Assembly (NCBI GenBank): GCA_963796485.1
Contig: CAWCLV010000006.1
Coordinates: 310,001-374,000 of the forward strand
Reading direction: 5' to 3'
Source of the DNA: CAWCDJ01 sp963796485
GTDB taxonomy: Bacteria; Acidobacteriota; Terriglobia; Bryobacterales; Bryobacteraceae
Length of the DNA stretch: 64,000 nucleotides
Shown here: in pieces, positions 8,084 through 16,177 of the stretch
Layout: the number at the start of each line of letters is the position of its first letter
Numbering within the stretch: the stretch's first letter is position 1
Program-made: the position numbers and the translations under genes
The notes under the pieces: generated by a model
Seen by the model: only the letters and a program-made list of their open reading frames with translations
Database searches by the model: none
Told to the model about the DNA's origin: nothing

Positions 8084-8283
8084 CCGTAGGTGCCGCGCAT
8101 CCGGAAGTCGGTGGGAAGGTACCGCCACGCCATCGCTCCGTAAGTGAGCGTCCCGCCGCCCACGCACGCGGCATTATTGGAGTATGCGCCGTCGCTCGGC
8201 AGCACGATGTGTTCGCGCCCGTCGAGGTCCACCGCCACCCGCGGGTTTCCTTCGTCCTCCGGGCCTGCGCTGTTGCCGAGGAT
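8084..8283 (-). pseudogene. GMC-oxidoreductase fragment
   Basis: Read on the minus strand, this stretch encodes about 65 residues including GAYSNNAACVGGGTLTYG and AMAWRYLPTDFRMRGTYG, the region after the FAD-binding domain of GMC-type sugar/alcohol dehydrogenases (gluconate dehydrogenase-like). There is no start, no Rossmann motif upstream and no continuation downstream: it passes into the ggt/kdsA repeats on one side and a short intergenic repeat on the other. It is a relic of a gene that once lay between ggt and kdsA. Confidence 0.65.
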
Positions 8284-8318
8284 GGTGGTGCGCTGGGGGC
8301 GGGCCAGGGAGGCCTACC

Positions 8319-9116
8319 CTACCACGCGCTCACGATGCCGTGAATCGTTCGCAAGCGCAGCCAGAACTCGCGCAGCAAATCCAGCCTAAGGGCATTCGGG
8401 CCGTCCGACAGCGCCTCTTCGGGACGGTCGTGGACCTCCACGAATACGGCGTCCACACCGGCCGCCACCGCCGCGCGCGCCAGCGTCTCGATGAATTCCG
8501 GCTGGCCGGCGGAGGCCGTTCCCGCGCCGCCCGGCAACTGCACGGAATGCGTCGCGTCGAAGACCACCGGCCACCCGGCATCCCGCATGATCTTCAGCCC
8601 GCGCATGTCCACCACCAGGTTGTTGTACCCGAAGCTGGAGCCGCGCTCGGTGAGCAGCACCTGATTGTTACCGGTCGAGGCCACCTTGTCCGCCGCATGG
8701 CAGATATCGTGCGGCGCCACGAACTGTCCCTTCTTGATATTCACCATCCGTCCCGTGCGCCCGGCGGCAACCAGCAGGTCCGTCTGGCGGCAGAGGAATG
8801 CCGGGATCTGGAGAATGTTCGCCACTTCGGCGGCCGGTTCGGCCTGCTCGGGCGCGTGGATGTCGGTGAGGATCGAATACCCGTCCGCTTTCAGGCTGCC
8901 GAGGATCCGCAAGCCTTCCCGCAAACCCGGGCCGCGGAACGCGTTTGCGCTGGTCCGGTTGGCCTTGTCGAACGAGGCCTTGAAAACGAAGTCGCCCACC
9001 GTATTCCGGATACTCCGGGCCATGTAGTGAACGTGCTCTTCGCTTTCGATGACGCAGGGCCCCGCGATCAGCACCAGCGGCTTGCCGCGCCCGAAGGCGC
9101 CGAACTCAATCGGCAC
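8319..9116 (-). CDS. kdsA: 3-deoxy-8-phosphooctulonate synthase (KDO-8-P synthase)
   Basis: Condenses phosphoenolpyruvate with arabinose-5-phosphate to KDO-8-phosphate, the first committed step of KDO synthesis for lipopolysaccharide. The 265-residue reading has the family signatures PLVLIAGPCVIES, FKASFDKANR, GLKADGYSILTDIH-type segment, LCRQTDL, NIKKGQF and FDATHSVQLPG. The GTG at 9116 is chosen because it gives the usual VPIEFG lead-in; a TTG at 9146 would extend further into pyrG. It overlaps the 3' end of pyrG by about 11 bases and is the last gene of the kdsB-pyrG-kdsA operon. Fragments of its 3' half occur in the repeats at 7.5-8.0 kb. Confidence 0.95.
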   Translation of the reverse strand: MPIEFGAFGRGKPLVLIAGPCVIESEEHVHYMARSIRNTVGDFVFKASFDKANRTSANAFRGPGLREGLRILGSLKADGYSILTDIHAPEQAEPAAEVANILQIPAFLCRQTDLLVAAGRTGRMVNIKKGQFVAPHDICHAADKVASTGNNQVLLTERGSSFGYNNLVVDMRGLKIMRDAGWPVVFDATHSVQLPGGAGTASAGQPEFIETLARAAVAAGVDAVFVEVHDRPEEALSDGPNALRLDLLREFWLRLRTIHGIVSAW

Positions 9117-10749
9117 GGCTGAACAGCGGCTCTTCCTCGGCCGCAAGACGCTTCATGCGGTAGTCGAAAGCCGCGCCGACGAAGGACCGAAACAGCGGAT
9201 GCGGCTCCATCGGTTTGGATTTGAACTCCGGATGGAACTGGCAGCCCAGAAACCACGGGTGGCCGGCGATTTCGCAGATTTCGACGTAGGTGTTGTCGGG
9301 AGTCTCGCCGGTGATGCGCAGTCCCGCGGCTCTCAGGCGCTCCTCGTATTCACGGTTGAATTCGTAGCGGTGCCGGTGGCGTTCGTGGATCTCGCGCGTT
9401 TCGTAGGCGCGGAAGGCAAAGCTGTCCTGCGCGAGGCGGCACGGCCAGCTTCCCAGCCGCATGGTTCCGCCCAGTTCGTCCACGCCCTTGAGTTCGCGCA
9501 GTTTGAAAATCACGCGATGCGGCGTTCCCGGGTTGAACTCGGTGGAATCGGCATCCGCGAGCCCGCACACGTTCCGCGCGTACTCGATCACCAGCGTCTG
9601 CATGCCGAGGCAGATTCCGAAATACGGCACCTTGCGCTCGCGGGCGAAGCGGATCGCGTTCAGCATGCCGTCGATCCCCCGTTTGCCGAAGCCGCCCGGC
9701 ACCAGGATGGCATCGTAATCTTCGAGCTGCTTCTCCCAGCCCTCGCCCACGACGCCTTCGGCCTCCACCCAGTTGATGTTCACTTTCAACTGGTGCGCCA
9801 GGCCGCCGTGCAGCAGCGCCTCTTTCAAGCTCTTGTAGGAATCTTCGTATTCCACGTACTTGCCGACGATCGCGATGGAGACCTCGTCGCGCGGATTCTT
9901 CAAGCGTTCCAGCATCGCCGTCCAGCGGCTCAGGTCGCGCGGCGGAGGGTTGTCGATGCGGAGCAGCCGTAGCGCAATCTCGTCCACGCCCTCGTTGGCG
10001 AACGATACGGGGATCTCGTACACCGAGGCCACGTCGCGGGCGGTGACCACGGCCTCCACATCCACATCGCAGAAGAGCGCGATCTTCTCCTTCATCTCCT
10101 GCGGGATGAAGCGCTCGGAGCGGCAGATCAGGATATCCGGCTGGATACCGAGGGCGCGCAATTCCTTGACGCTGTGCTGGGTCGGCTTGGTCTTCAGTTC
10201 CTGCGCCGCCGCGATCCACGGTACCAGCGTGACGTGCACGAAGAGGCAGTTGCCGCGGCCCTGCTCGTGGCGCATCTGGCGGATGGCTTCGAGAAACGGC
10301 AGCGATTCGATGTCTCCCACGGTGCCGCCGATTTCGGCGATCACCACGTCCACATCCTGGGATACGCGCTTCAGCGCGGCCTTGATCTCGTTGGTGACAT
10401 GCGGAATGACCTGCACGGTCTTCCCCAGATAATCGCCGCGGCGTTCGCGCGCGATGATCTGCTCGTAGATGCGGCCCGACGTGAGGTTATTACTCTGGGT
10501 GAGCCGGGCGTGCGTGAAGCGCTCGTAGTGGCCGAGGTCGAGGTCGGTTTCCGCGCCATCGTCGGTGACGAAAACCTCGCCGTGCTGAAACGGGCTCATC
10601 GTCCCGGGATCCACGTTCAGGTACGGATCGAACTTCTGGCACGTCACTTTCAGCCCGCGGCTTTCGAGAAGGCAGCCCAGCGAAGCCGCTGCGATCCCCT
10701 TTCCCAGAGAGGAAACCACCCCGCCCGTCACAAAAATGTATTTCGCCAT
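9106..10749 (-). CDS. pyrG: CTP synthase
   Basis: Makes CTP from UTP, ATP and glutamine. The 547-residue protein has the N-terminal synthetase domain (AKYIFVTGGVVSSLGKGI with the P-loop, GTVGDIESLPF, LVPWIAA) and a C-terminal class I glutamine amidotransferase domain with nucleophile Cys in YFGICLGMQ and the His-Glu pair in FHPEFKSKP. The ATG at 10749 lies two bases after the kdsB stop. Placement between kdsB and kdsA is functionally sensible because KdsB consumes CTP to activate KDO. Confidence 0.97.
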   Translation of the reverse strand: MAKYIFVTGGVVSSLGKGIAAASLGCLLESRGLKVTCQKFDPYLNVDPGTMSPFQHGEVFVTDDGAETDLDLGHYERFTHARLTQSNNLTSGRIYEQIIARERRGDYLGKTVQVIPHVTNEIKAALKRVSQDVDVVIAEIGGTVGDIESLPFLEAIRQMRHEQGRGNCLFVHVTLVPWIAAAQELKTKPTQHSVKELRALGIQPDILICRSERFIPQEMKEKIALFCDVDVEAVVTARDVASVYEIPVSFANEGVDEIALRLLRIDNPPPRDLSRWTAMLERLKNPRDEVSIAIVGKYVEYEDSYKSLKEALLHGGLAHQLKVNINWVEAEGVVGEGWEKQLEDYDAILVPGGFGKRGIDGMLNAIRFARERKVPYFGICLGMQTLVIEYARNVCGLADADSTEFNPGTPHRVIFKLRELKGVDELGGTMRLGSWPCRLAQDSFAFRAYETREIHERHRHRYEFNREYEERLRAAGLRITGETPDNTYVEICEIAGHPWFLGCQFHPEFKSKPMEPHPLFRSFVGAAFDYRMKRLAAEEEPLFSRAD

Positions 10750-10751
10750 CC

Positions 10752-11507
10752 TCAGCTCATCCCTCTCGTCGAAGCTTCGAACCACTGCGATACCCGTTCC
10801 AGATCCGCCGGCGTATCCACACCGAGCGAATCGTATTCCGTTTCGACAACGCGAATCCGATACCCGTTTTCGAGTGCCCGCAACTGTTCCAGCCGCTCGG
10901 CCTGCTCCAATGGCCCGACTGGGAGCATGGAATATCCCAACAAAAAGTCCCTCCGGTAAACATACAGCCCGATGTGCTTGAAATACGCCGCCGGGCTGGC
11001 GGCGCCGCGGTCCCGCTGGTAAGGAATCGCGCAGCGCGAAAAGTAAATCGCATCTCCGGCGTGATCCGTAACCACCTTCACCACGTTCGGATCGTTGATC
11101 TCCCGCGGGTCCTCGATCCGCTTCTTGAGCGTGCCCATCACGATTTCGGAATCGTGAGCCAGCGGCAGAATCGCGGCATCGATTGCGTCAGGATCGATCA
11201 AAGGTTCGTCGCCTTGGATGTTCACGATCAGGTCGGCGTTCTCGGCGGAAGCCACTTCGGCCACGCGGTCCGTCCCGGAGGCGTGGTCCGTTCGGGTCAT
11301 CCGCACGGGTGCGCCGAACTTTCGTGCCGCCGCGAATACTTCCTCGTCATCCGTGGCAATGATCGTGCTACTCAGGTACCGAGCTTGCGAAGCCCTCTCA
11401 TATACGTGCTGGATCATCGGCTTGGATGCGATGGAGGCGAGGACTTTACCTGGGAAACGAGAGGATTGGAGGCGCGCCGGAATGACGCCCAGAAATTTAC
11501 GCGGCAC
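10752..11507 (-). CDS. kdsB: 3-deoxy-manno-octulosonate cytidylyltransferase (CMP-KDO synthetase)
   Basis: Activates KDO with CTP to CMP-KDO for lipid A core assembly. The 251-residue protein begins with a GTG and shows VIPARLQSSRFPGKVL (nucleotide-binding loop), IATDDEEV, MTRTDHASGTDRVAEV, IVNIQGDEPLI and YFKHIGLYVYR, all diagnostic. First gene of the operon with pyrG and kdsA. The strand changes right after its start, with only 24 bases to the divergent VWA gene, so the two promoters are tightly packed or overlap coding sequence. Confidence 0.97.
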   Translation of the reverse strand: MPRKFLGVIPARLQSSRFPGKVLASIASKPMIQHVYERASQARYLSSTIIATDDEEVFAAARKFGAPVRMTRTDHASGTDRVAEVASAENADLIVNIQGDEPLIDPDAIDAAILPLAHDSEIVMGTLKKRIEDPREINDPNVVKVVTDHAGDAIYFSRCAIPYQRDRGAASPAAYFKHIGLYVYRRDFLLGYSMLPVGPLEQAERLEQLRALENGYRIRVVETEYDSLGVDTPADLERVSQWFEASTRGMS

Positions 11508-11531
11508 ACGCGATCATAGCACAAAACCCCT

Positions 11532-12542
11532 ATGTTAGACTCAGAAAAGAAAGGCTGGCCAGCCGCTATGCTGTCCTTCCATAAGTTGTTTCCGCTCAGC
11601 GCCATAAGTTTGCTTACGGTGCTCCTGGGAGCCGCTTGGGCGCAGGGGCCGGTCGTGCCGCGTGCAAAGCCTGGTGAGAAGGTGGAAGCCAGGCCCAGGG
11701 CGAACATTCGGGTGGACAGCACCCTGGTATTGATTCCGGTCACCGTAACCGACCCGATGAACCGCTTTGTGACCGGCCTGGAGAAGGAAAACTTCAAAAT
11801 TTTCGAGGACAAAAAGGAACAGGACGTTGTGCAGTTTTCGAGCGAAGATGCGCCCCTTTCGGTGGGCGTGATTTTCGATGCCAGCGGCAGCATGGGGCAT
11901 AAGCTGGAAAAATCACGGCTGGCAGTCGCGCAGTTCTTCAAGACGGCCAATCCCGAGGATGAATTCTTCCTGGTGCAGTTCAACGATAGCGCCGACCTGG
12001 TACAGCCGTTTACGCGCAACCTGGAGGATATCCAGAACCGGTTGACCTTCACCCAGTCCAAGGGAAGGACCGCGTTGCTCGACGCCATCTACCTGGGCCT
12101 GCACGAAATGAAAAAGGCCAGGAACCCGCGCAAAGCCCTACTGGTGATCTCCGATGGCGGCGACAACAACAGCCGTTACACGGAGACAGAAATTCGAAAT
12201 CTGGTGAAGGAAGCGGACGTCCAAATCTACGCGATCGGTATCTATGAATCGATGGCCGCCCGCGGCCGGACTCCGGAGGAAGCCGCGGGACAGGGGCTGC
12301 TGACCGAGATCGCCGAGCAGACCGGCGGCCGGCAGTACCCGGTGGACAACTTGAATGAACTACCCGACATAGCGGCAAAAATCGGAATCGAATTGCGAAA
12401 CCAATACGTGCTCGGGTACTCTCCCCAGAACCAGGAGCACGACGGCAAGTATCGCAAGGTACAGGTGAAACTGATTCAGCCGCGTGGGCTTCCTCCGCTT
12501 CGTGCATTTTTCAGAATGGGCTACTATGCTCCGTCTCAATAA
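11532..12542 (+). CDS. Exported VWA-domain protein (acidobacterial type), copy 1
   Basis: A 336-residue secreted or periplasmic protein with an N-terminal Ig-like strand region (VTVTDPMNRFVTGLEKENFKIFED) and a von Willebrand factor A domain carrying a MIDAS motif (DASGSMG, then T in GRTALLDAIYLG and D in ISDGGDNN). An ATG at 11568 (MLSFHKLFPLSAISLLTVLLG) gives a cleaner signal peptide than the ATG at 11532 and may be the true start. The C-terminus GYSPQNQ...FRMGYYAP is typical of the acidobacterial VWFA family, whose function is unknown. The 3' end overlaps the next, paralogous gene by 17 bases. Confidence 0.88.
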   Translation: MLDSEKKGWPAAMLSFHKLFPLSAISLLTVLLGAAWAQGPVVPRAKPGEKVEARPRANIRVDSTLVLIPVTVTDPMNRFVTGLEKENFKIFEDKKEQDVVQFSSEDAPLSVGVIFDASGSMGHKLEKSRLAVAQFFKTANPEDEFFLVQFNDSADLVQPFTRNLEDIQNRLTFTQSKGRTALLDAIYLGLHEMKKARNPRKALLVISDGGDNNSRYTETEIRNLVKEADVQIYAIGIYESMAARGRTPEEAAGQGLLTEIAEQTGGRQYPVDNLNELPDIAAKIGIELRNQYVLGYSPQNQEHDGKYRKVQVKLIQPRGLPPLRAFFRMGYYAPSQ

Positions 12543-13518
12543 ACGATATCTCGCCCTCGCGGCGCTCCCGGTTGCTGTTTTGGCGCTGCGCGGACAACAG
12601 AAACCGCCTGCTTCCGCAGACTCTCAGGATAATGCCGGGGCTCTTTTCCGCTCCGATACGCGCCTGGTAGTCTGCCACACCACCGTGGTCGATAAAAGCG
12701 GCCACCTGGTTACCGACCTTCCGCAGAGCGCGTTTACCGTTTACGAGAACGGTGCGGCACAGCCGATCCGCTCATTCAAGCGCGAGGACGTCCCGGTTTC
12801 GATGGGGCTGATCATCGACAACAGCGGCAGCATGCGCGATAAGCGCGCAAAAGTAGAGGCCGCCGCGCTGGCGCTGGTTAAAGCGTCGAACCCGCAGGAC
12901 GAGGTCTTCGTCGTCAATTTCAATGACGAAGCTTTCCTCGACAACCCGCACGGCAAGGATTTCACCAGCAACATCAAGGAAATGGAAGAGGCGCTGACGC
13001 GCATCGATTCCCGCGGGGGCACGGCCATGCGGGACGCCATCCGGATGTCGATCGATCACCTCAAAGAGAAGGCCCACAAGGACAAGAAGGTGCTGGTGGT
13101 GGTCACCGACGGCAACGACAATTCGAGCATCATCAGCCTGGAAAACCTGGTCAAGGCTTCGCAGCAGAGCGAGGTTCTGATCTATTCCGTGGGACTTTTG
13201 GCCGAGGAAGAGCGCCGCGAAGCCAAGCGCGCCGAACGGGCGCTGAACGACCTGGCGGTGGCGACCGGCGGAGAGTCTTTCTTCCCCAAGGATCTGGCTG
13301 AGGTGGATCGCATCTGCAAAACGGTGGCGCACGATATCCGCAGCCAGTACACCATCCAGTACACGCCCACCAACCAGGCGATGGATGGCTCGTTCCGGGC
13401 GATCAAGATCTCGCTCAACGCTCCGGGGCATCTGACCGCGCGGACACGCAGCGGCTACTACGCCACGCCAGACCAGGGCATGCCGCCGAAGACGTCGCAA
13501 TCGTTTCAGAACAAATAG
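12526..13518 (+). CDS. Exported VWA-domain protein (acidobacterial type), copy 2
   Basis: A 330-residue paralogue of the preceding gene. The ATG at 12526 gives the signal MLRLNKRYLALAALPVAVLAL. The VWA domain has an intact MIDAS: DNSGSMR, GGTAMRDAIRMS and VVTDGNDNS. C-terminal YTPTNQAMDGSFRAIKISL and RSGYYATP match copy 1. The overlap with copy 1 and direct contact with the small downstream gene show a single transcription unit. Probably two subunits or two related ligand binders at the cell surface; the partner is unknown. Confidence 0.88.
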   Translation: MLRLNKRYLALAALPVAVLALRGQQKPPASADSQDNAGALFRSDTRLVVCHTTVVDKSGHLVTDLPQSAFTVYENGAAQPIRSFKREDVPVSMGLIIDNSGSMRDKRAKVEAAALALVKASNPQDEVFVVNFNDEAFLDNPHGKDFTSNIKEMEEALTRIDSRGGTAMRDAIRMSIDHLKEKAHKDKKVLVVVTDGNDNSSIISLENLVKASQQSEVLIYSVGLLAEEERREAKRAERALNDLAVATGGESFFPKDLAEVDRICKTVAHDIRSQYTIQYTPTNQAMDGSFRAIKISLNAPGHLTARTRSGYYATPDQGMPPKTSQSFQNK

Positions 13519-13713
13519 ATGATTCGGACTTTGTGGAGGCTCACGCGCGGCTACCGTCTGACGCCGTGGCGGAGCCCCTACCTGCGCTGGCGCATAGAGA
13601 CATATTCCGGGATGCACGCCGACCGGATCACATTCCGCGACTTCTGGCGATTCACGTGGGCCCGGCGCCGCGACCTGGCGCGGTACGTGCGCTGGGCGGG
13701 GCGAATGAATTAG
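13519..13713 (+). CDS. Small basic protein of unknown function
   Basis: A 64-residue, Arg/Trp-rich protein (MIRTLWRLTRGYRLTPWRSPYLRWR...). Its ATG directly follows the TAG of the second VWA gene with no gap, which indicates translational coupling and argues that it is real. It has no signal peptide or recognised domain; the composition suggests an amphipathic protein that could bind membrane or nucleic acid. Not recognised. Confidence 0.6.
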   Translation: MIRTLWRLTRGYRLTPWRSPYLRWRIETYSGMHADRITFRDFWRFTWARRRDLARYVRWAGRMN

Positions 13714-13737
13714 TTCTCCCCCGCCCGCGGGCCGCGC

Positions 13738-13810
13738 GCTTGCTGACGCGCGCGGGGGACGCGGTACATGCGCTCTCCCCCACAGAGCCGCGACCGTAAG
13801 GGAGCGGGCC
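13738..13810. repeat. Interspersed palindromic repeat, copy A
   Basis: Contains GCTTGCTGACGCGCG followed by CACAGAGCCGCGACCGTAAGGGAGCGGGCC (split here as an upstream arm and a core at 13781-13810). The core recurs at 20.6, 31.8 and, inverted and degenerate, 38.8 kb, always between genes. Resembles REP/BIME elements. Confidence 0.75.
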
Positions 13811-13828
13811 GCGAGGGGCGCCCGGAGG

Positions 13829-14581
13829 CTATCCGAACATCCCCGCGAGCGCCGATTTGCCCAATACGAACACCGCCCAGGGCAGGATCACCGCGAAAAG
13901 CGCACCGCCAAGCGATAGCTTCTTGCCTCCCGCGGCCTTCAACCCAAGGGCGATCAGCAGGATGCTCCAGAACGAGAACAAGTCGAGCGACGTGGCCAGG
14001 GAGTAGACGAACTTCGAGCCGGTATTCGGGTCCATGAACGCCCCCGGATTAAAGACCAGAGGGTTCTGCATGTTGAAATCGTCGGGGTTCTTCAGGAACA
14101 TCACGATGATTCCAAGCGTGCCGGAAACAAGGCCGATCAGCCCGGCATAGCACATGACCGCGAACACCTGCTTGAACTTCACTGGAGCCGACATGATTCC
14201 CGCCACGATCGCCAGCAATACCCCAGCCGAGACCGTGTAGTAAATCGGCACGCCTATGAACGCTCCGACGTAGCCGAAAATCGGCGCGAGGCGCGATTGC
14301 GTTGCAATCGCCTGTTCCCGCTGCTCCACCGAGAGCTGCGCCACGCGTGAGTTGTTTTCCAGTTGATGCCGGATCATCCGATCCCACCCGACATGCTGCG
14401 AGTAGAGCGTCATGTAAACCAGCGTAAACGCGATCACCAGCAGCATCGGGACAATCCACCTGGGACGCTCCGCGATGTCCTGAAAAGCTTTCGCCGGCTC
14501 AAAGAAGACGCCGGTAATCCGCGCGAATTCACCCATTCCCGCGGGGGATGGCTCAGGGATCTGCACGCTTTCGGGGCTCAT
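13829..14581 (-). CDS. Yip1-family multi-pass membrane protein
   Basis: About 250 residues with a short soluble N-terminus and five predicted membrane segments (WIVPMLLVIAFTLVYMTLY, the VPIYYTVSAGVLLAIVAG region, VMCYAGLIGLVSGTLGIIV, SFWSILLIALGL and ALFAVILPWAVFVLG). The FFEPAKAFQDIAERPRW motif at the start is typical of bacterial Yip1-domain proteins. Function in bacteria is unknown. ATG at 14581 is chosen because GGAGTGGAG lies at a suitable distance upstream; a GTG at 14602 would have that site too close. Confidence 0.82.
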   Translation of the reverse strand: MSPESVQIPEPSPAGMGEFARITGVFFEPAKAFQDIAERPRWIVPMLLVIAFTLVYMTLYSQHVGWDRMIRHQLENNSRVAQLSVEQREQAIATQSRLAPIFGYVGAFIGVPIYYTVSAGVLLAIVAGIMSAPVKFKQVFAVMCYAGLIGLVSGTLGIIVMFLKNPDDFNMQNPLVFNPGAFMDPNTGSKFVYSLATSLDLFSFWSILLIALGLKAAGGKKLSLGGALFAVILPWAVFVLGKSALAGMFG

Positions 14582-14645
14582 ATCAGGTAGATTGTACTCC
14601 ACTCCTCCGAAAGATGCTGGGATCAGCGATCTTATGCCGGACGGC

Positions 14646-14987
14646 CTACCGTGAACTCTCGGTCCTGCTGTTCAAAATCGGGTGGATCAGTTGCAGCAGC
14701 CGGTTGAGCCGGCTGGGCGCCGGCCGGGGCTGCTCGTATTCCTCCAGCTCCGGCGTGAGGTCGAAAACCCGCAGCAGTTCGGCTTCGTCGTAGTCGATCG
14801 CACGCGCATATTGCCGCACATAACTGCGGGCATAAATACCCGGCGGCAGTTTGTGGATAGCGCCACGCTCGATCGCTTGAAGATAGTAGGTGCTGATTCT
14901 GGTTGCATCCGCGATTTGGCGCAGGGAAACTCCACGGCTTGTCCGTAGAGCGGTTAAGTTCGGAATGCCGTTACGTACTCCCCCCAT
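14646..14987 (-). CDS. RodZ-like HTH protein without a membrane segment
   Basis: A 113-residue protein whose first 80 residues are a HTH_25/RodZ-type helix-turn-helix (LTALRTSRGVSLRQIADATRISTYYLQAIERG and LPPGIYARSYVRQYARAIDYD). Unlike RodZ it ends soon after the HTH with a Pro-rich, basic tail and has no membrane helix or periplasmic domain, so it may be a stand-alone DNA- or MreB-binding module. The ATG at 14987 fits the family start. Confidence 0.75.
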   Translation of the reverse strand: MGGVRNGIPNLTALRTSRGVSLRQIADATRISTYYLQAIERGAIHKLPPGIYARSYVRQYARAIDYDEAELLRVFDLTPELEEYEQPRPAPSRLNRLLQLIHPILNSRTESSR

Positions 14988-15103
14988 ACTTTTAGGTTAG
15001 ATTCCGGCCCGCCGCGAAGTCATCCCCGGAAGGGTTTATATCCAGGGGTGAAACGCGCTACTCCGCACCAACCCGTCCAGTGAGACAATCATCCTTCGCG
15101 GCT

Positions 15104-16177
15104 ATGCGGGAACAAACGCCCATAACGGAGTGTCTTTTGATCGCCGACGACCTCACCGGTGCGTGCGATGCAGCCGTGCACTTTGCCGCCCGGGGTTACA
15201 CCAGCCGGGTTTTTCTCGGCCTTGAGGACGCTCCGGTGGAAGTGCAGGCATGGTCCACGGAGACGCGCGATGCGGAACCGCCGGAAATCCGCGCGCGGAT
15301 CGCCGAATTGGCCAGGTGCGTCCCCGCGCGCGAGTCGCGCACGATCTTTAAGAAGATCGACTCCACGCTGCGCGGCAGCGGAGCGGTGGAGCTTGCCGCC
15401 GCGGTCGAAGCGTTCCACTGCGATGCCGCGGTGATCACGCCCTCCCTGCCCGCGCAGGGACGCGTGGTCGAACGGGGTTGGCTGCGGGTGCTTCACGATC
15501 CGGCTTTCGCGCCGGTGAGCGTGAGCGATTGGCTGGGCGTTTCGTGCGCGCCGGTGGCTCCCGCGAAGGTTGCCTCCGCCATTCACGCAGGCGCCCGCTG
15601 GATTCCCGCGGACGCCTCGTCGGATCGGGATCTCGATTGCATCGCGGCGCAAGTGCGTTCGCTCGGCCGGCGGATTCTCTGGGCCGGCTCGGCCGGCCTT
15701 GCGGCGGCTCTCGCCCGAACGCTTCCGAAGCGGGAGGCGGCCCGCTCCCTTATGGTCGCGGCCCTGAGCGATGCCGGCTCACGCGACGCGGGTACTCGTT
15801 CAGGTCCGGTTCTGTTCGCCATCGGATCGGATCACCCGGCGACTCTCGCGCAGCAGGCCGCGCTTCGCGAAGCGGCGCCGGACCAGAGAATTCTGGCCGT
15901 CCCGCGGTGCGGCTCTTTGGAGTGCGTGCGGGAAACCGTCCTCAATGCCCGCCCCGCCGCGCTATTTCTTTGCGGCGGAGATACGGCCGCATTCGTCTGC
16001 CGTGCGCTCGGCGTGGAATCGATCGGCCTGCATGCCGAGATTCTTTCCGGAATCCCCCTCGGGACGATCCATGGCGGCGATCTTGACGGATTGCCTGTCA
16101 TTACCAAGTCGGGCGGCTTCGGCGGCCCGCGAGCGTTAATCGAAATCGCGGATTATTTTGCATGCCCCAAATACTAG
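15104..16177 (+). CDS. DUF1537 four-carbon acid sugar kinase (DtnK/OtnK-like)
   Basis: About 357 residues. The N-terminal domain begins LLIADDLTGACDAAVHFA and contains FKKIDSTLRGSG; the C-terminal nucleotide-binding domain has LFLCGGDTAAFVCRALG and ITKSGGFGGP. These are signature motifs of the acid-sugar kinases that phosphorylate D-threonate, D-erythronate or related acids. The protein is somewhat shorter than typical (~420). ATG at 15104 is preferred over the GTG at 15080. It overlaps the pdxA2-like gene by 16 bases, matching the known D-threonate pathway pair in which kinase and PdxA2 convert D-threonate to dihydroxyacetone phosphate and CO2. The exact substrate is inferred only. Confidence 0.85.
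   Translation: MREQTPITECLLIADDLTGACDAAVHFAARGYTSRVFLGLEDAPVEVQAWSTETRDAEPPEIRARIAELARCVPARESRTIFKKIDSTLRGSGAVELAAAVEAFHCDAAVITPSLPAQGRVVERGWLRVLHDPAFAPVSVSDWLGVSCAPVAPAKVASAIHAGARWIPADASSDRDLDCIAAQVRSLGRRILWAGSAGLAAALARTLPKREAARSLMVAALSDAGSRDAGTRSGPVLFAIGSDHPATLAQQAALREAAPDQRILAVPRCGSLECVRETVLNARPAALFLCGGDTAAFVCRALGVESIGLHAEILSGIPLGTIHGGDLDGLPVITKSGGFGGPRALIEIADYFACPKY

Noticed and set aside
8478..8621. Whether the kdsA gene itself is rearranged, because pieces of it occur upstream
   Set aside because: The kdsA frame is complete with all family motifs; only the copies upstream are altered.
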